Source: Druceiella hillmani
Taxonomy: Eukaryota > Arthropoda > Insecta > Lepidoptera > Hepialidae
DNA: 64,000 nt
Assembly: GCA_039881145.1 (NCBI GenBank)
Contig: JAYKKI010000006.1
Coordinates: 23,639,001-23,703,000, forward strand
Reading direction: 5' to 3'
How positions within the stretch are numbered: the first letter of the stretch is position 1; every line of letters starts with the position of its first letter. Shown here piece by piece: positions 23,557-36,280 of the stretch. The notes beneath the pieces are model-generated. The model searched no databases. It was not told the DNA's origin and worked only from the letters and a program-made list of their open reading frames with translations. A program made the position numbers and the translations under genes.

Positions 23557-24990
23557 GTAAAGTTGATACACGCGACTTCGTCCGCGTAGAATTATGCAAA
23601 GCTAAACTGACCGGGACGTAGTTGAGAAGTAATATGGTTTTTTAATTTTTTCTGTTTCCACAAGATTTTCCCAAAATTCTTATGGATTCTTAGCGATTGC
23701 TTGGTTCATGAAGGCTCTCTCTATTTTAAATTTCAGCTCGATACGTGCCGTAATATAAGCTGTAAATTGTTTAGTGGCGAAACTGTGTTTTTAGTAAAAG
23801 TATTTTCAATGCATTTACAAAAGAATAGTTCACACTAAACGCATTGACAAAAAAATAATAAAAATAAAATAAGGGTAAAATTAGATAAATTGAAAACCAA
23901 AATATTACATTGTATTTTCATTTAAAAAATATGATCTTTATATTTAGTTAAAAATTCTACTTCGCAATATAGCGATGTTAAGTGTTACATTTTAATCAAT
24001 CATAAGGAACTGTGTGAAAATATTAAATATAAACAGACTTTTGTAACTTTTAATACCCACCTTTTTTATTTTATTTTTATATATGCATGAATTATTTTAA
24101 TTAATGAAAGTACACATTGAAAACTATTTCCCGACGTTTTCAAAGATTATTAAATGCTTATGACGTGATGGATCTAGTTATTTAATGTACATAAGGTTAG
24201 TTATTTCTAAGTGCAACTAGTGTTTTTATGAATGGTATTAGAAATGTACAATAATTTACTTACCTATGATTGCAAAAATAATGTGAGAATTACAGTTCGA
24301 AAAAGTCTTCTTCGTTTATTTTTGCTTACGTTAAAGCAGTCATTGGTGAAAGGCTTTGAGCAAATACTTTGTAAGTATCCAGTTTTCTGATCGCTTAGTA
24401 GGTTCTATCCATTTCTATCCTGAATCCTTTGGAAATCTATGCAAATAATAAAACCAGTAATGATTAATATTACATATCCACGCCACAAACTTTTCTTCTT
24501 AAAAACTACATTTTATTTTTAAATTACTTTTATGGTCCCTCTCCAAATTACAATGACTAAACTTTTAAAGTAAATAAACAAAATTACCAGATATGTTTTT
24601 GACCAGCAAAAAAGACATCGTTATAACATGGTTTAAAATTTTTCACATTTCATTTATAAGTGCAATCATTTTTATCGATAAAACTTCTGCACCTAGTTAA
24701 CAATTTATTAATGTTGTGAAAGCACATGTCAGTTTCTATTAAAAGTAATTTATGAATAATGACTCCTAGTATTGAAATAAAAGATGTAATATAAATGGTA
24801 TGTATTTATGCCTTTAAATTACTCTGCAAACATATCATACTGTGTATTGGCATACTAGAAGCTCAAAGCCATAAGCGTATATTATACCTACGTACCTAAA
24901 AATATAAAAACTAACAAAAGTGACGTAAAATCGAATCGTATTTTATATTATCTCGATTAGAAAATTGCGGGAACTTGCATTGTTTGTCTC
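23556..24990. other. Arm-specific sequence, begins with a common insect repeat
   Basis: This stretch has no counterpart in the right arm. It begins with 'acgcgacttcgtccgcgtag', a sequence very common in lepidopteran and some other insect genomes as the head of a SINE/LINE-like repeat. That suggests a retroposon insertion into the left arm or a deletion from the right. The remaining 1.2 kb is anonymous. Confidence 0.5.
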
Positions 24991-25249
24991 AAATGTGTTA
25001 TTTCCTTTTATTTAAATATCAATGAATAGTAAATGACATAATGACATAACATTAATGATTTTTTTTATTTGTTTTTTGCAATATTTTAGGTAGATAGACA
25101 TAATATACCCTTATGACATTAACTTTTATAGTTATAACATACCCATAAATAATTTAAAATAGGTAGAAAATTATTTTATACCGTTTCATTTCACTAATTC
25201 TTTTTATTTTATTGTGAAATTTTTAACTTCTATACCAAATTTAAAACTA

Positions 25250-25425
25250 AACGGTCATCCCTCCGAGAGGTTCAAGTAGAAAGGAAAGGCTTTTTCGCAA
25301 CAGGGTGTGTCTGCATACCGAGAGTGCTCTGTATTATTCCTCGGCGCGCTTCAAACTTCGTTTTGGTTGGAGAGTGCTAGTCACAATTTAAACGGAAATA
25401 AAGTTTTAAAAAGATTGGGAGGAAT
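25250..25425. other. GC-richer block conserved between IR2 arms
   Basis: The stretch from 'cggtcatccctccgagagg' to 'gaattcaatgagctcaaa' keeps about 80-85 percent identity with 46915-47115 (inverted) and is distinctly GC-richer than its surroundings. No frame is open in both copies. It may be a former regulatory region or the end of an ancestral element. Confidence 0.45.
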
Positions 25426-25970
25426 TCAATGAGCTCAAATACGATAATTTACAAATAATTAAGAAGTTACCCTGATCACCTTCGTTCTGTATTATCAGAG
25501 CAGCTGCGTGTTACGATAATAACGTTTATCAATAGAACTATAAATATGTATAAAAATTCAACTCACTCGGTTAACGAAAGTGTTTAAAAATTCAATCATA
25601 AGATTTGGTAATAAACTAATCATGACAGTTTGAAAACCGAGAACAAAACCAAGACCGTTTGAAAATGAAGATAGAATGTAATGTGCGGATAACAATAACT
25701 CTTAAATTATAGAAAAAACACAAATAAATGAGTAAGAAATATTTTATTACATTTTAACTGAACAAATATGTTCGGGAAAATGTGTTCACTTTCGGCAAAG
25801 TATTTAACAGGATTTATATGCCATTAACTCAATAATATATCGTACGTTACATTTTCAAAATAATGTAGATCAATACAATTTGTACTCAAACAAATAGACC
25901 ATCACAAAAGATTAACACGTTCCAACTGCCCAATTAATAGACCAAATAGCGTCAATCGCCTTTCATAATC

Positions 25971-26162
25971 TTGACCAACTTCGTGCTCTACGTGAACGTG
26001 ACACTCTCGTATCTAACAAATCAATATATTGCTCACAAGTACGTACTCATACCTATGAAACATAGATGTTTATATAATTATGTAGTAGATGTAGACTGTA
26101 TAACAGGCATAAACATTATTCACATTCAAAACATAAAATTACTAAGTTTTCCAGTTATTTAA
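25971..26162 (+). other. Frame open in both IR2 arms
   Basis: 63 codons starting MTNFVLYVNV. In the other arm (about 46298-46475, minus) the same frame stays open (TNFVIYVNVTLSYLT...), and the only length difference is 21 bases, seven whole codons. That is weak evidence for a former exon. I do not recognise the product; there are several nonsynonymous changes and no motif. Confidence 0.25.
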
Positions 26163-26954
26163 CGTAATAATCTGCTACAAGTGTTCCAAAAGACTTAATT
26201 TTTATTGTTGTGCTTATTATTTTGTTTGTATTTAAACCGGAAATGCATATACATAAAAGTTAGTTATATGCAGAGTTTATTAATAATTAAATTTAAACAT
26301 TAACATTTACACATTGATGTTCTACCAATTCACTACGGTGATGCACATAAAATTAAATTAAAAATAAAAAATGTTAGCCTAGAAAATACATGTCATCGCA
26401 CATATAACAAGAGTAAAAGATTACATACCCCTAAAATCATCACAAATAATATATATTCGTTACCATATTTATAAACTTTTTACTACGGAAAACATTACAA
26501 TAACAGGTCATTATCGTATTTGCAGCTTAAATAAACAAATAAACCAGCGCTTTAGCAACGCAATGTAATTTGAAGGCCATTTTAGCTTTCACGTTATTGA
26601 TTTACGCGAACCATTAGTCAGAAGGAAAGAGTAAATTAAAATACTTACATATAAATTACTACTAAGTTGCTCCACTTTTTTAAATTTATATATCAGAAAA
26701 ATTTAATACATGCATGTGTAGTATTATTACACTTAAAATTATTTGTCACATTATGAATTACCTTTTTGAAACTTATGCAAAAACACATTTCCGTAAGGTG
26801 TTTTTCTTGTCTTGTAAACGTCTATCTTTAGTAATTTTGGGGCCAGGTTAACAATTAATTAGGAATATTTTAAATAATAGAATACGTCTAATAACATACA
26901 ATATTAATTTATTGTATTTACAGTATGATAATATGTTTTATTATCCTATCATAC
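26163..26954. other. AT-rich arm sequence
   Basis: No gene was recognised. A short hairpin (agtatgataata ... tatcctatcatact) lies at about 26922-26952, just outside the palindromic unit. Confidence 0.45.
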
Positions 26955-28377
26955 TTATTATTTTAAAAAAATTCGCAGAAAAATATTTTTATCAAATCGC
27001 TTTGAATCTTTTACGCCAAGAAAATTTCCTCTGGTATTTTTTATGTATTTAGGGAAATGCAAGTAACCATGTAACGGCGAATTCGTATATCCGAAAAAAC
27101 CCTTACGCGATTTTTGAAAATAAAGTAACGTGAAAAACAACAATAGATCCTATCCACCATATATAATAGATCCTATCCTTGCAACTGTATATTTTTTTAC
27201 GCAATAATATTTAGAACTAGATTAAATAATTTTCAAGCAAATTAGTTATAGGCAAATAAAATAATCGTCACAAAAAAATTTAATTGACTGTATTCAATAT
27301 CTTATTCGTAACTAAAAAGAATTATATGGAACCATTATAAGTTTATTTAATTATCCATCGGTTAGTTTCCCTATCAAAGAATTTTTTCACATGAATCGTT
27401 AGAGGTAGGAGCTTGAAATATGACATAGTAAATATCAATAAATCATAATAAATATTAGAAATAATCCAAAACAATTTGTTACTTATGATTATGTTAAGTT
27501 AGGTTTTAATTTAAAAAAGATATGTAAAAGACATTCTTAGAAAAGTACATGTAAATAGGATCTCTTATTTCAGAAACTTCTGATATTAAAATTATTTAAA
27601 AAGATCAATATTGCTAAAATTTCATATAAAGATTTCAGAAAAGCTATAGCAATTCACCAACAATCTGTATATTACGTAAAACTATTTTATACATCAAGTC
27701 GTACTTGTTTGAATAAAATGCGTTGTAAAAATAAAAAAATATATTTCTTCAGATTTTTTATGTTTTATAATTTAGTGTGGGAAATATGTATGGGCACACT
27801 GAAAAGTAAATATATGAATTTTGTTCTTTTGGCGTCGCCGTAATCAGATAAGGAGCATATATCAGGCAACTACGAAGAAAGAGTTGTTGTAATAGATTAA
27901 GAATTAAGTATATAATAATTAAGTACGTAATATAAAACTTATATGACAAAGTAAATGTTAAAATATATTTGAAACAGGAGTGGATAAGATTAAAAAAAAA
28001 TTAAATATCACGGAACTCAAATAAGGATAACATTAACAATAACGTGAGGTTCAACTAAGTGAATGCATTAAAGGAAATACATAGAAAATAATTACTTCAC
28101 ATAAATAGGATTTAAAAATAAAATAATTATAATGACTTGAAACAAAACTATAAAAACACATGATATATCTCTGTATGTGAAGGTGACCTGAATGTGCAAA
28201 GAAAAAAATTTAAATCACCATTCGTAGCATTGTAGCATTGTACGAAGCGTTTAATTACGGTTTTTACATTTATTTAATATAACATCTTAATAAATCAATT
28301 TTATAGTTTCTTCATTTAAATCTTAATTATTTTTTTCATTTGTTTCTATTTTAAAGCCATGTATGTACTCTGCCACA

Positions 28378-28590
28378 TTTAAACCGCAGTGTCACCACCC
28401 ACAATTATGATTAGCGAAGGAAATGTTTTTGATCACGGAAGATCAGTGCAAATGGTAAATGAAGTTGGAGGTAAAGCAAGATAAAACAGTAATTTTTGAT
28501 TTATCTCCTACTGCGCATTTGCATGTTTTCTGTGTCCAAAAATTGATGTCAACAAATTGTAATTACGGGCGACGACACTGCGGTTTAAAT
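28378..28590. repeat. Small palindrome at the centre of P1
   Basis: The ends read 'ttaaaccgcagtgtc' and its inverse 'gacactgcggttt', and the interior is also largely self-complementary. A copy lies at the centre of P2 (44723-44940). It could be a nested MITE or simply the innermost part of the large palindrome. Confidence 0.65.
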
Positions 28591-28999
28591 GAACAATGCG
28601 TTAGATTCCAATTAATAGTGGTCTAAAATGAAAATTAATGTCACAAATAATTATGATTCAATGAAAGAAGGTTTTAATTTAATTTATAGGCACTTCGATT
28701 AAATTAATCTACTACCGTAATTAAACCGTATGTTTAATGCTACGGATGATGACTCATAGTAATGTATTTCTTTATATAAACGAGTTACGTTCATGTATGG
28801 AAATACGAAATGTGTGTTTATGGATATTGTTTAAGTCATTTTGACTATTTATTTCCAAGTCCTATATAGGGGATGTAATATGTTTTTAAGATTTGATGCA
28901 TTTAGCATTAATAGAGATACGGGCCTCCGTTTAACAAAAAGTTTGGGTAAATATTATCGTTATTGTGTTCTGGGATATTTAAATTTTCTTTTATGTACT

Positions 29000-29270
29000 A
29001 TTAACAAAATTATAACAGAGTAAATTCTGTACATTGAAAATATTTAAAAAAAGTGATTGACTTAGCGTATAGAATAATAGATGTTCTTTTGGAATTTTCG
29101 TCTATCTGTCTGTATGTTAATTTGAGCGGGAATCAGACAAAATCTTTTTAATAGATTCTGATGAAATTTTATATGGTAATAGTACATACTTGGAAGCGAC
29201 ATAAGAAAGAAAAAAAATGTAAACAATTTTTTTGCCCTAATTACACGGGAATGAATTCATAAGCACAGCT
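29000..29270 (-). repeat. SINE-like dispersed repeat, copy 3
   Basis: On the minus strand it carries the family core ('atttgagcgggaatc' is visible on the plus strand) with tail sequence around 29010-29070. It lies in the right half of P1 and corresponds to 43985-44280 in P2. Confidence 0.6.
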
Positions 29271-29894
29271 CGCATTATGTAAACTTTATGTTCCAAATAA
29301 TGAAATTAATTGAAGAACACACATAATTTTTAAAATAATGCTTTTTTACTTTGTATTTTTACTATATACGCTCCTTACTTGATTATGGCGATGCCGAAAG
29401 GAAAATTTCTATATTTATTTTTCAATGTACTTATGTATATGTAAATTCCCTAAATAAAATTTTGAAATGTACAAAAAGCAACTGATCGAATCTTTTTTTT
29501 TATTGCTATAGTTAATGTGTTGTGACATATATTTGATTCTTGCAAATATGACTAGACGTGTTATGTAAAAGAATTTTGCTTCGTGTACAGGTTGTTTCTT
29601 AATTGGTATCGGAAGAGCTATTATTTCGAATTACTTTCGAAAATATAAGATTATAATTATTTGTACTGTTCCTTTTTTTTAGAAAGAAATAGTTTATTTT
29701 TCAATAAAAATTTTTGACATTTTCATCAAAAACAAATATGTCTAAAATTTTATGGTCTTACGAGAGAATTTCCTTTTGATGTAAAAAAAACAGCTTAAGA
29801 AAAATGCTATACTACTGGTATAATAGATCAACATTTTCCGGAAATAATGCTTATGTCGCTCACAATTCAAAGCCGAATTAGGAATTCATTGCAG

Positions 29895-30079
29895 TCAACC
29901 AGGCATTCAACAAAGCGTTCAATGTCAATGCCATGCGATACCCGGTGTGCATCTACTGCAAGACGTTTAACCTGTATAAACGTAAAAATAGTGATCTCAA
30001 GAACGTGGCAACGTGTGAAAATGTTAAAGAGTGGAACTATATGAGTACGAGGATTCTGTACCCAGTGAGACACACATAA
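29895..30079 (+). pseudogene. Cysteine-containing exon remnant
   Basis: Following a possible splice acceptor (ttcattgcag), the frame reads NQAFNKAFNVNAMRYPVC, then IYCKTFN and LKNVATCENVKEWN, and ends at TAA. The copy at 43205-43341 (minus) has the same acceptor position and frame (NKAFNKAFIVNP..., VYCKTFNPRKNG), with a stop earlier. Both copies have an in-frame stop just upstream of the AG, as expected at an intron-exon border. The C-x2-C pair recalls a zinc-binding site, but I cannot place the family. It is not long enough to be functional on its own. Confidence 0.4.
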
Positions 30080-30667
30080 ATATTTAAAAGTAAATAGAAT
30101 TTCTTTTAAATACTTTTATTTTTTGTCACCACTTAAATATATTGCTTAACATATTTTTCACATGCGTAAAACTAAAATGAATGTCTAAATAACTATGAAT
30201 TAAAATTTACTTAAAATTTTGATAACGCTTTTTTTTAATAATGTTGACATCTGTAATTTCAGGCATAAAAGGACATCGTATTTTTTCTACCTTTTAAAAG
30301 AAAAAAGTTCCCCTATTGGAATTATTTTCTTTCTAGTTAATTTGATTTCCTTATGATTGATTAAAGGATACCGCGCATATTGTTTTTGGATACCGCTCAT
30401 TGTAATCTTAATATGCCTTATCGCTATGTCAAGTTTTTCCCTCAAACGATTTGAGAAAAATATGTCTGTGTCTCTATCGGAAAACAAACGGATGAGTGAA
30501 TTCTTTCACACAGGTTTAATTTTCCCCTTTTGAGGCACGAATAAGATACTAAAGATTTATTATATTTTGTGATAATTCTGTCAATATAATGGCTAATAAA
30601 TAGCTTGCTTGATGATTTTTCAACCTAGTTTTAAAAATTCCCGCACATTACAGGAAAAACATTTCGG
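30080..30667. other. P1 sequence without gene
   Basis: AT-rich sequence with inverted counterpart around 42560-43140. Nothing recognised. Confidence 0.45.
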
Positions 30668-31000
30668 ATGCTTTTTTTATTTTTGTTTCTCACGCTACTT
30701 TTTTTTCTTATCCTCCACGTAAAAGTTTTCTCTGATGCAATTATTTTCACGTTACTTTATTTTTCTCATCGTCGCATAAGAGTTTTTCTCGAATATATCA
30801 CATTACATCGGATCGTTGTCACAGTGTTATTTGCATTACCCACACTACGCAAAAAACGCCTATCGATTTTTTTCTCTCAGTATAGTAAATTCAAGGCGCT
30901 TTATGTAAATAATTTTCCTATGAATATTTATGGAGCAATAAGTACAATAAAACAAAAAAATATTATTATTCTAGAAAACTTCCAGTATATTTTCTACTAA
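30668..31000 (+). other. Hydrophobic frame in the outer part of P1
   Basis: A 110-codon Phe/Leu-rich frame that partly recurs in the other halves (26958-27143 minus, 42354-42554 minus, 45998-46183 plus), always in decayed form. Its recurrence is explained by the shared palindrome. The amino-acid bias is what T-rich DNA gives, so I do not regard it as a gene. Confidence 0.2.
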
Positions 31001-31055
31001 TTGGACATAATTAGTGCTTTACTGTTACCAAGAAAATATTTAACTTAATTTCTTA

Positions 31056-32398
31056 AAGGAACGAGTATTTTAGGTGCCGAGTATTTTACTGGACGAGTAT
31101 TTTACTTTACACCATACATAACTGTTTTTTGATATATCGATACATAAAATTATATCACAAAGCCCTATTGTATGGTCATCTGACTTTCTCTCTTCATACT
31201 ATAGTTGCATCTTTTCGTTTAAATTACCTCTAAAACATCGTATATACTCCAACTTCCTATACCGTACAGTCGAGGAAATTTTGGAAAATGCAAGCATTTT
31301 TCCTTGATTTTTATCACTTAAATTCCTTTTGCTACCTAATAGTATCAAATTATTTTAGAACATAGGGCATCTACCCAGCAGTAAATTATTTTTAATATCG
31401 ATTGGGCATATTTTGAATTTACCTCCAACATACTTCTACACTTAACTTCTTTATTATTACCAATACATTAAATTTATTTTGTTTTGAAATGATACAGTGA
31501 TTTGGAAATCCTTATCCTTACACGTTATTATTATAAATTATTATATAACCATTTATATCTATGATTATATACTCGTGTTCACATTCTCATTCACGGCGGG
31601 ATATGTAAAAAATAATATATGGGAAATATATTCTACTGTGGGAAAAATCCTATATCATGGAGATGAATTCTATATTCATCTCCCACATTTTGGCTATATA
31701 TATTTCAAGAAGATAGGTAAGTAGTTGATGTATGAGACTGAAATAAACATGAAAATAAATAAACTTACATATTCGTAATGTTAACTTCAATGCTTTTTAT
31801 TACCGTAGTTGTTTTAATTCTAGCAGGTTAGTTACACGAGTGTGCTGCATTTAAATTTATTTTAGGTTTCCGTAGTGAGAAAAGGAAAATTTCGTTATTT
31901 TTAACGTTTTCTAGTGAAATAAGAGGACTTTTAATGATATTTAGTGTTTCATAGTGAAAAAATAAAAAACCTTCAGAAAATAATAAGAACCTGTAATAAG
32001 AATAGAACCCTTAGAACGTAATGAAACGAAAAGGAACGTTATAAGATTTCTTAGTGCAACAAAAGGAATATTTAGTATTAAACTCCGTAGTGAAACAAAA
32101 GGACCTTTAGGGTTTTTATTTAATGAATGCGAATCAGAAATTTATAAGAACTGTACTTCAAAAAAATATTCATAAAATTATTACAATATCTATATAGCAC
32201 GTGAAGACTCTATATTCCACGAATGCGCAACTCTGAATTGAATATTACATTAATTTCACGCGCGCATCCATACTTGTTAAAGACATAACGCTAATAAACT
32301 AAAATTAAATATCTTGGCTTTTTACGCAGGAACTGGGCAAACAGCTTATTCAGGTAACCTAAATATGTAATAAATTGATTTTGTCATTTGTATTATAC
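31056..32398. other. Start of the IR2 spacer
   Basis: No gene was recognised. There is a 10-bp hairpin at 31659-31684 (GGAGATGAAT/ATTCATCTCC) and a degenerate tandem repeat at 31860-32118. The 75-codon frame at 31497-31724 includes the hairpin and has no motif. Confidence 0.5.
31860..32118. repeat. Degenerate tandem repeat, period about 40-45
   Basis: A recurring 'gtagtgaaacaaaagga' type core, followed by 'ctttta' and spaced 35-50 bases apart, can be followed through five to seven diverged copies (for example near 31873, 31910, 31955, 32050 and 32087). It is a decayed minisatellite. Confidence 0.55.
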
Positions 32399-32700
32399 CA
32401 GCTGTGTCCACGACTTCACCAACTTTAAACGCTGCGATGTGTTCGCCAAACGTTTCCATTCAGTCAGTAAATAAACCTCTCTTCCTCTACACTGCACCCT
32501 TTAAGCAGTTTTCCCTTATTTTGATCCATTTTTTATTTCTGTTTTGCTCTGATAAATTTTAATATAATGTTAAGTAGTGCATAATTTTTATAAAAGATTA
32601 GAGTTTTCAACACAGAATGAATTTGTATAATCAAATATATGGTACCCGACATTAGAGCGTACAAACAAACAAACTTTCCGCTTTATATATAAGCATAGAT
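32399..32700 (+). repeat. Insect SINE/LINE-tail-like repeat
   Basis: Begins with 'agctgtgtccacgacttc' and ends with 'aaacaaactttccgctttat' followed by 'ataagcatagatt'. Head and tail both closely resemble a very common insect (notably lepidopteran) retroposon layout in which 'cgcgacttcgtccgcg' heads and 'gctttataatattagtatagat' tails occur. About 300 bases, no coding capacity. Confidence 0.5.
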
Positions 32701-35700
32701 TAAAAATATCTAATATTTGTTTTCTAAAATAACAGGATAAACAAAGCGAGGCATAAGAAACTGATCGAAAATATAAATATTCTACCGTTATTTTTACTGA
32801 TAATATTATAGTGATAAACGTTATGCTTATGGTTGTTAATATGACAGAGCAGATTTGAGTATTAAATGAGTGTGCGTATTTAGGTAGCGTATTTACATGG
32901 AATGGAGATGCGCAACCCGGGATAAAGACGGGGAAACATATAAATGGAGTGTCTATGAATGATGTAAAAACTTAGTACATGTTAGAATATTCATGTAATT
33001 GAATACCAATTTACAATATAAAACAAAATGTTCGCGTAAATTTTTCAGCAGAATTGAGAAATGTTTGAAAACATATGGTGTATGAAATACGTCGAATCAA
33101 TGATACCTTGTGGCGGTCCATTCTATTTAAGTAATACATCAATTTATTTTATGGAAATAAAAATACAATGGTTTTCCTGGCAAAGGTTATGAAAAAAGTC
33201 CCATCACTTGTTCACATATCAGGAATAGCCTCTGTGTTTATTCTAATATTTATTGATCTTTTTCTTAAACGTTTTTGCATTAAATTCTGAACCTTTACCC
33301 TTAATACGAAGGAAAACATGAGGATACAAATTCTTAAAAGTTTAAACGTATATATAAAATATAAAATACTTGGAATATATTAATGAGATTTAAGTCAGTA
33401 TCTAGTACTGAAATCTGTTTAACGTTAGGTTACCTGTTTATTTTTTCAGAATTTTTATTCAATAACAACTAGTAAAAAACGACGTGTTGAAATGGTTTGG
33501 AGTAGATTTCGTATAGCTAATCCTCAATAAAAAAACAAATAATGTAATATTAGATACAGTAAAAGAAATAAAATTAATTAAGTCATAAGAAGTCATAATG
33601 AGGAAAGAAACAAATAATTTATAATCAAAACGTAATCATCGTCTCTATTTTCCTTATTGACAGTAGTCGGTTCACTGTATTGACTTGCTTTATAATTTTA
33701 GTTATATAATGGTAAAGTAATAAATCATACTATTACAAGAGGAAACAGTGATTAATATTTTAGTGATTTACACCAAAACATCTAAACCGATCGATATTCA
33801 ACTTTCGCAGCTTAAATTTTCCAAACTGCTATAAGCTATACAGTATATACATTTGTTGTATAATTATTGAAATATATTTAACAATGTTAACCTAGTCAGA
33901 GAAAAAGTCGCAGTTCTGGCCGCCTGCTGTTATAGATTATGTATGTATGGGAGAAATGTAAGTCTCGAAAATGTTTAAGGAACATCTTTGACTGAATTTA
34001 TTTATGTTTTATGGATAATCCACGATAAACGTTTTTAAGTTTTAAGACGTTCACGGGGCAAAATTGGTGAAGTTAAAATCAATTTATAAATTCATATTAA
34101 AATAAATATCACAGCAATTTTAAACATTTTGGGTAGATAACAATTGACCCTGCCTTATATTTTCCGTTCCTATAGAAATAAAAAAGTAGTTCAAGAGAGA
34201 TTAAAAGCCATTTGGCAGGAATAACTTTCCTGTTTTCACAGAAACGGGAATAGTATTTCCGTTTTTTCTTTTATTTTTTTGCTACATCTTGTAAGTGCCG
34301 TCAAATACTAAAGCTAAAGTGACTTTTGATTATAAGAAGATTTTTTGCGACACGATGATTATTTTGAAAATTATATTTTCCTTAGATTTTTCATATATGC
34401 GAAACAGAATTGGTAAAATCTCCTTTTTAAAAGCTTCAATCACTTATAAAAAAATAGACGCTTGCTGTTTAGGTTCCAAATTTTCTCGCAATCATCATGT
34501 ATGAATTATATATTTAAATTTAAATACACTATTAATGCTTGCCATCCTGGTCGTACTCGTTAGTAGTTCTTGCAGTTAAATAATATTTTACCCCACGTGT
34601 ATCAAACACGTGAATGTATTAATTTTTCAGAAATATACAATTTTCCGATTTCGATAACGGTGATTAAACATTGATTGTTAAATGTTTTAAAAACTGGAAG
34701 TTTTCTCCTTTTTTGCCGAAATCAAGTTTGAATGTACGCGTAAAAGTTGCTTTTCAAAATAAAAGAAGTTTTTCATTGAAATAGTTAGAGCGACATTTAT
34801 CTCCTTGTGGAATAATAGTTAATGCCCAAAAATATTCAAAGGCGAATGTGAATAGGCACATCGATTAGATTTGTAACTAACCGACATAATCTCCGATATC
34901 TGCAGGTTGTATATATATTTTTTATGGCTAAAATTCTACAAACAATTTCTTAACTGTAGCTTTATTACTATTTGAAACTTTTAAATTATGATCATCGATG
35001 TCATTTGTTTAATCATTATCGCACCAATTAGATTGCTGACTTTTCTCCGACAAATAATTTGATGATTCTGTTATAATTCTCACTAATAAACACAATTAAC
35101 AATCAACAGACAATCGAAATAATTTGGAAATATTTATGTTTCTAAATATTTATCTCCTTGACACATTAATTAAAAATAAAAGAAACAATTGCATTTCTAG
35201 ACTTATGACCGTCTATTTTTGTTAATAAGTGCGAAAAGAGCTTACGGCTAAGTTGCGACTACCTGAAACAGCAAATAGCAAACTGGGGCGTTATAATAAA
35301 AATATATATTTCTATTCCATGAAACTATTTGTATACTTTTTCATAAGTATTGCGATAGATAGCACAGCAACTACCTTCAAAATTTATAGCTCTCAATTTT
35401 CAAGAGCAACGTTTCTGAAAAAAATTACAGAATAATTCTTACAAATATCTATAAATGTTTAAAATTATATATAATAGTTTAAATATTTAAAAAATGTTTA
35501 ATGTAAAGCATTTTCATTTTTACATTTTGCTTATTATTTGGAGTTAAGATATTCCGTGGAAATTTTTGTTGCGGGTATTTTTTATAACTTTTTGCTCCTT
35601 ACTTCAAAATGTAGAATTTTAATTTACGTAGCCTAATCAATAAATACATTAGATAATTTAGTTTAAAAAATATAGAATCGTTAAAAATAATATCGTGCTG

Positions 35701-36250
35701 ATTCTTGCTAAATGAATATTACCAAATTATAACTGAAAATTTCGAAATAATATTCAATAAAAAACAAGAACAATATATCCTTATCCTTTATGAAAAGTTC
35801 ACTTGCATTGCAATATACGTAAATCTCAATATTTTAATAATATTGGCAATTAATAACTGGTTATCGAATACTCTGTAGTTTCATTACACATTTATTTAAA
35901 ATGTGTTTGTACGTTTTTAATTAAAATTCGGACAAAATGAATTGCTTGGTATCAGTGCCTTGAATAGTTGACAGGAAACAAGCATACGCTTTATATACAT
36001 TTAAATATCACACGATAAAAAGACAACTTTAGAAACGAAAACATAAAAAAAAAATGAATGTAATTACAAGTGTAAGTGGGCCGAAACACGGCAGCGCGTT
36101 CAGTAGTAAGTTAAGTACATTCATTTAAATGATTTCGCAACGGATTGTTCGTCAAGTATTCGATACTGCAATCTGATGGTTGATACATAAATAGGACATA
36201 TCAAATAATGAATGTTTTCCTATAACAGCTTGGACAAAAATTATTTCCAA
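32701..36250. other. AT-rich noncoding stretch of the spacer
   Basis: About 3.5 kb. I see no recognisable gene, RNA or repeat. The short frames at 34295-34504 and 35229-35435 have no motif. Confidence 0.5.
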
Positions 36251-36280
36251 ATTAGGCAAAATGTTTTTTTTTCAATATAA

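Larger units (their letters stand above)
21350..31055. repeat. Left arm of large inverted repeat IR2
   Basis: The arm is the reverse complement, with many small indels, of 42150-49560. Matching landmarks include the fragment gene at 21751/49145, 'gcaccaagtattgag'-type sequence near 22320/48580, the block around 25255-25420/46890-47115, and the palindromic unit at 26955-31055/42150-46200. By eye the outer 1.1 kb (to about 22440) is about 98 percent identical, and the rest is about 80-85 percent. The left arm is about 2.3 kb longer, largely due to 23420-24990. Confidence 0.85.
26955..31055. repeat. Palindromic unit P1 (about 4 kb)
   Basis: The two halves around a centre near 28480 are diverged reverse complements. 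For example, 27640-27730 matches 29515-29620, 'ggcgtcgccgtaatc' (27831) matches 'gattatggcgatgccg' (29380), and 27000-27150 matches 30670-30900. The unit recurs at 42150-46200. Size and form fit a foldback-type transposon with 2-kb inverted ends, or the core of a chromosomal palindrome. No transposase was seen. Confidence 0.65.
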
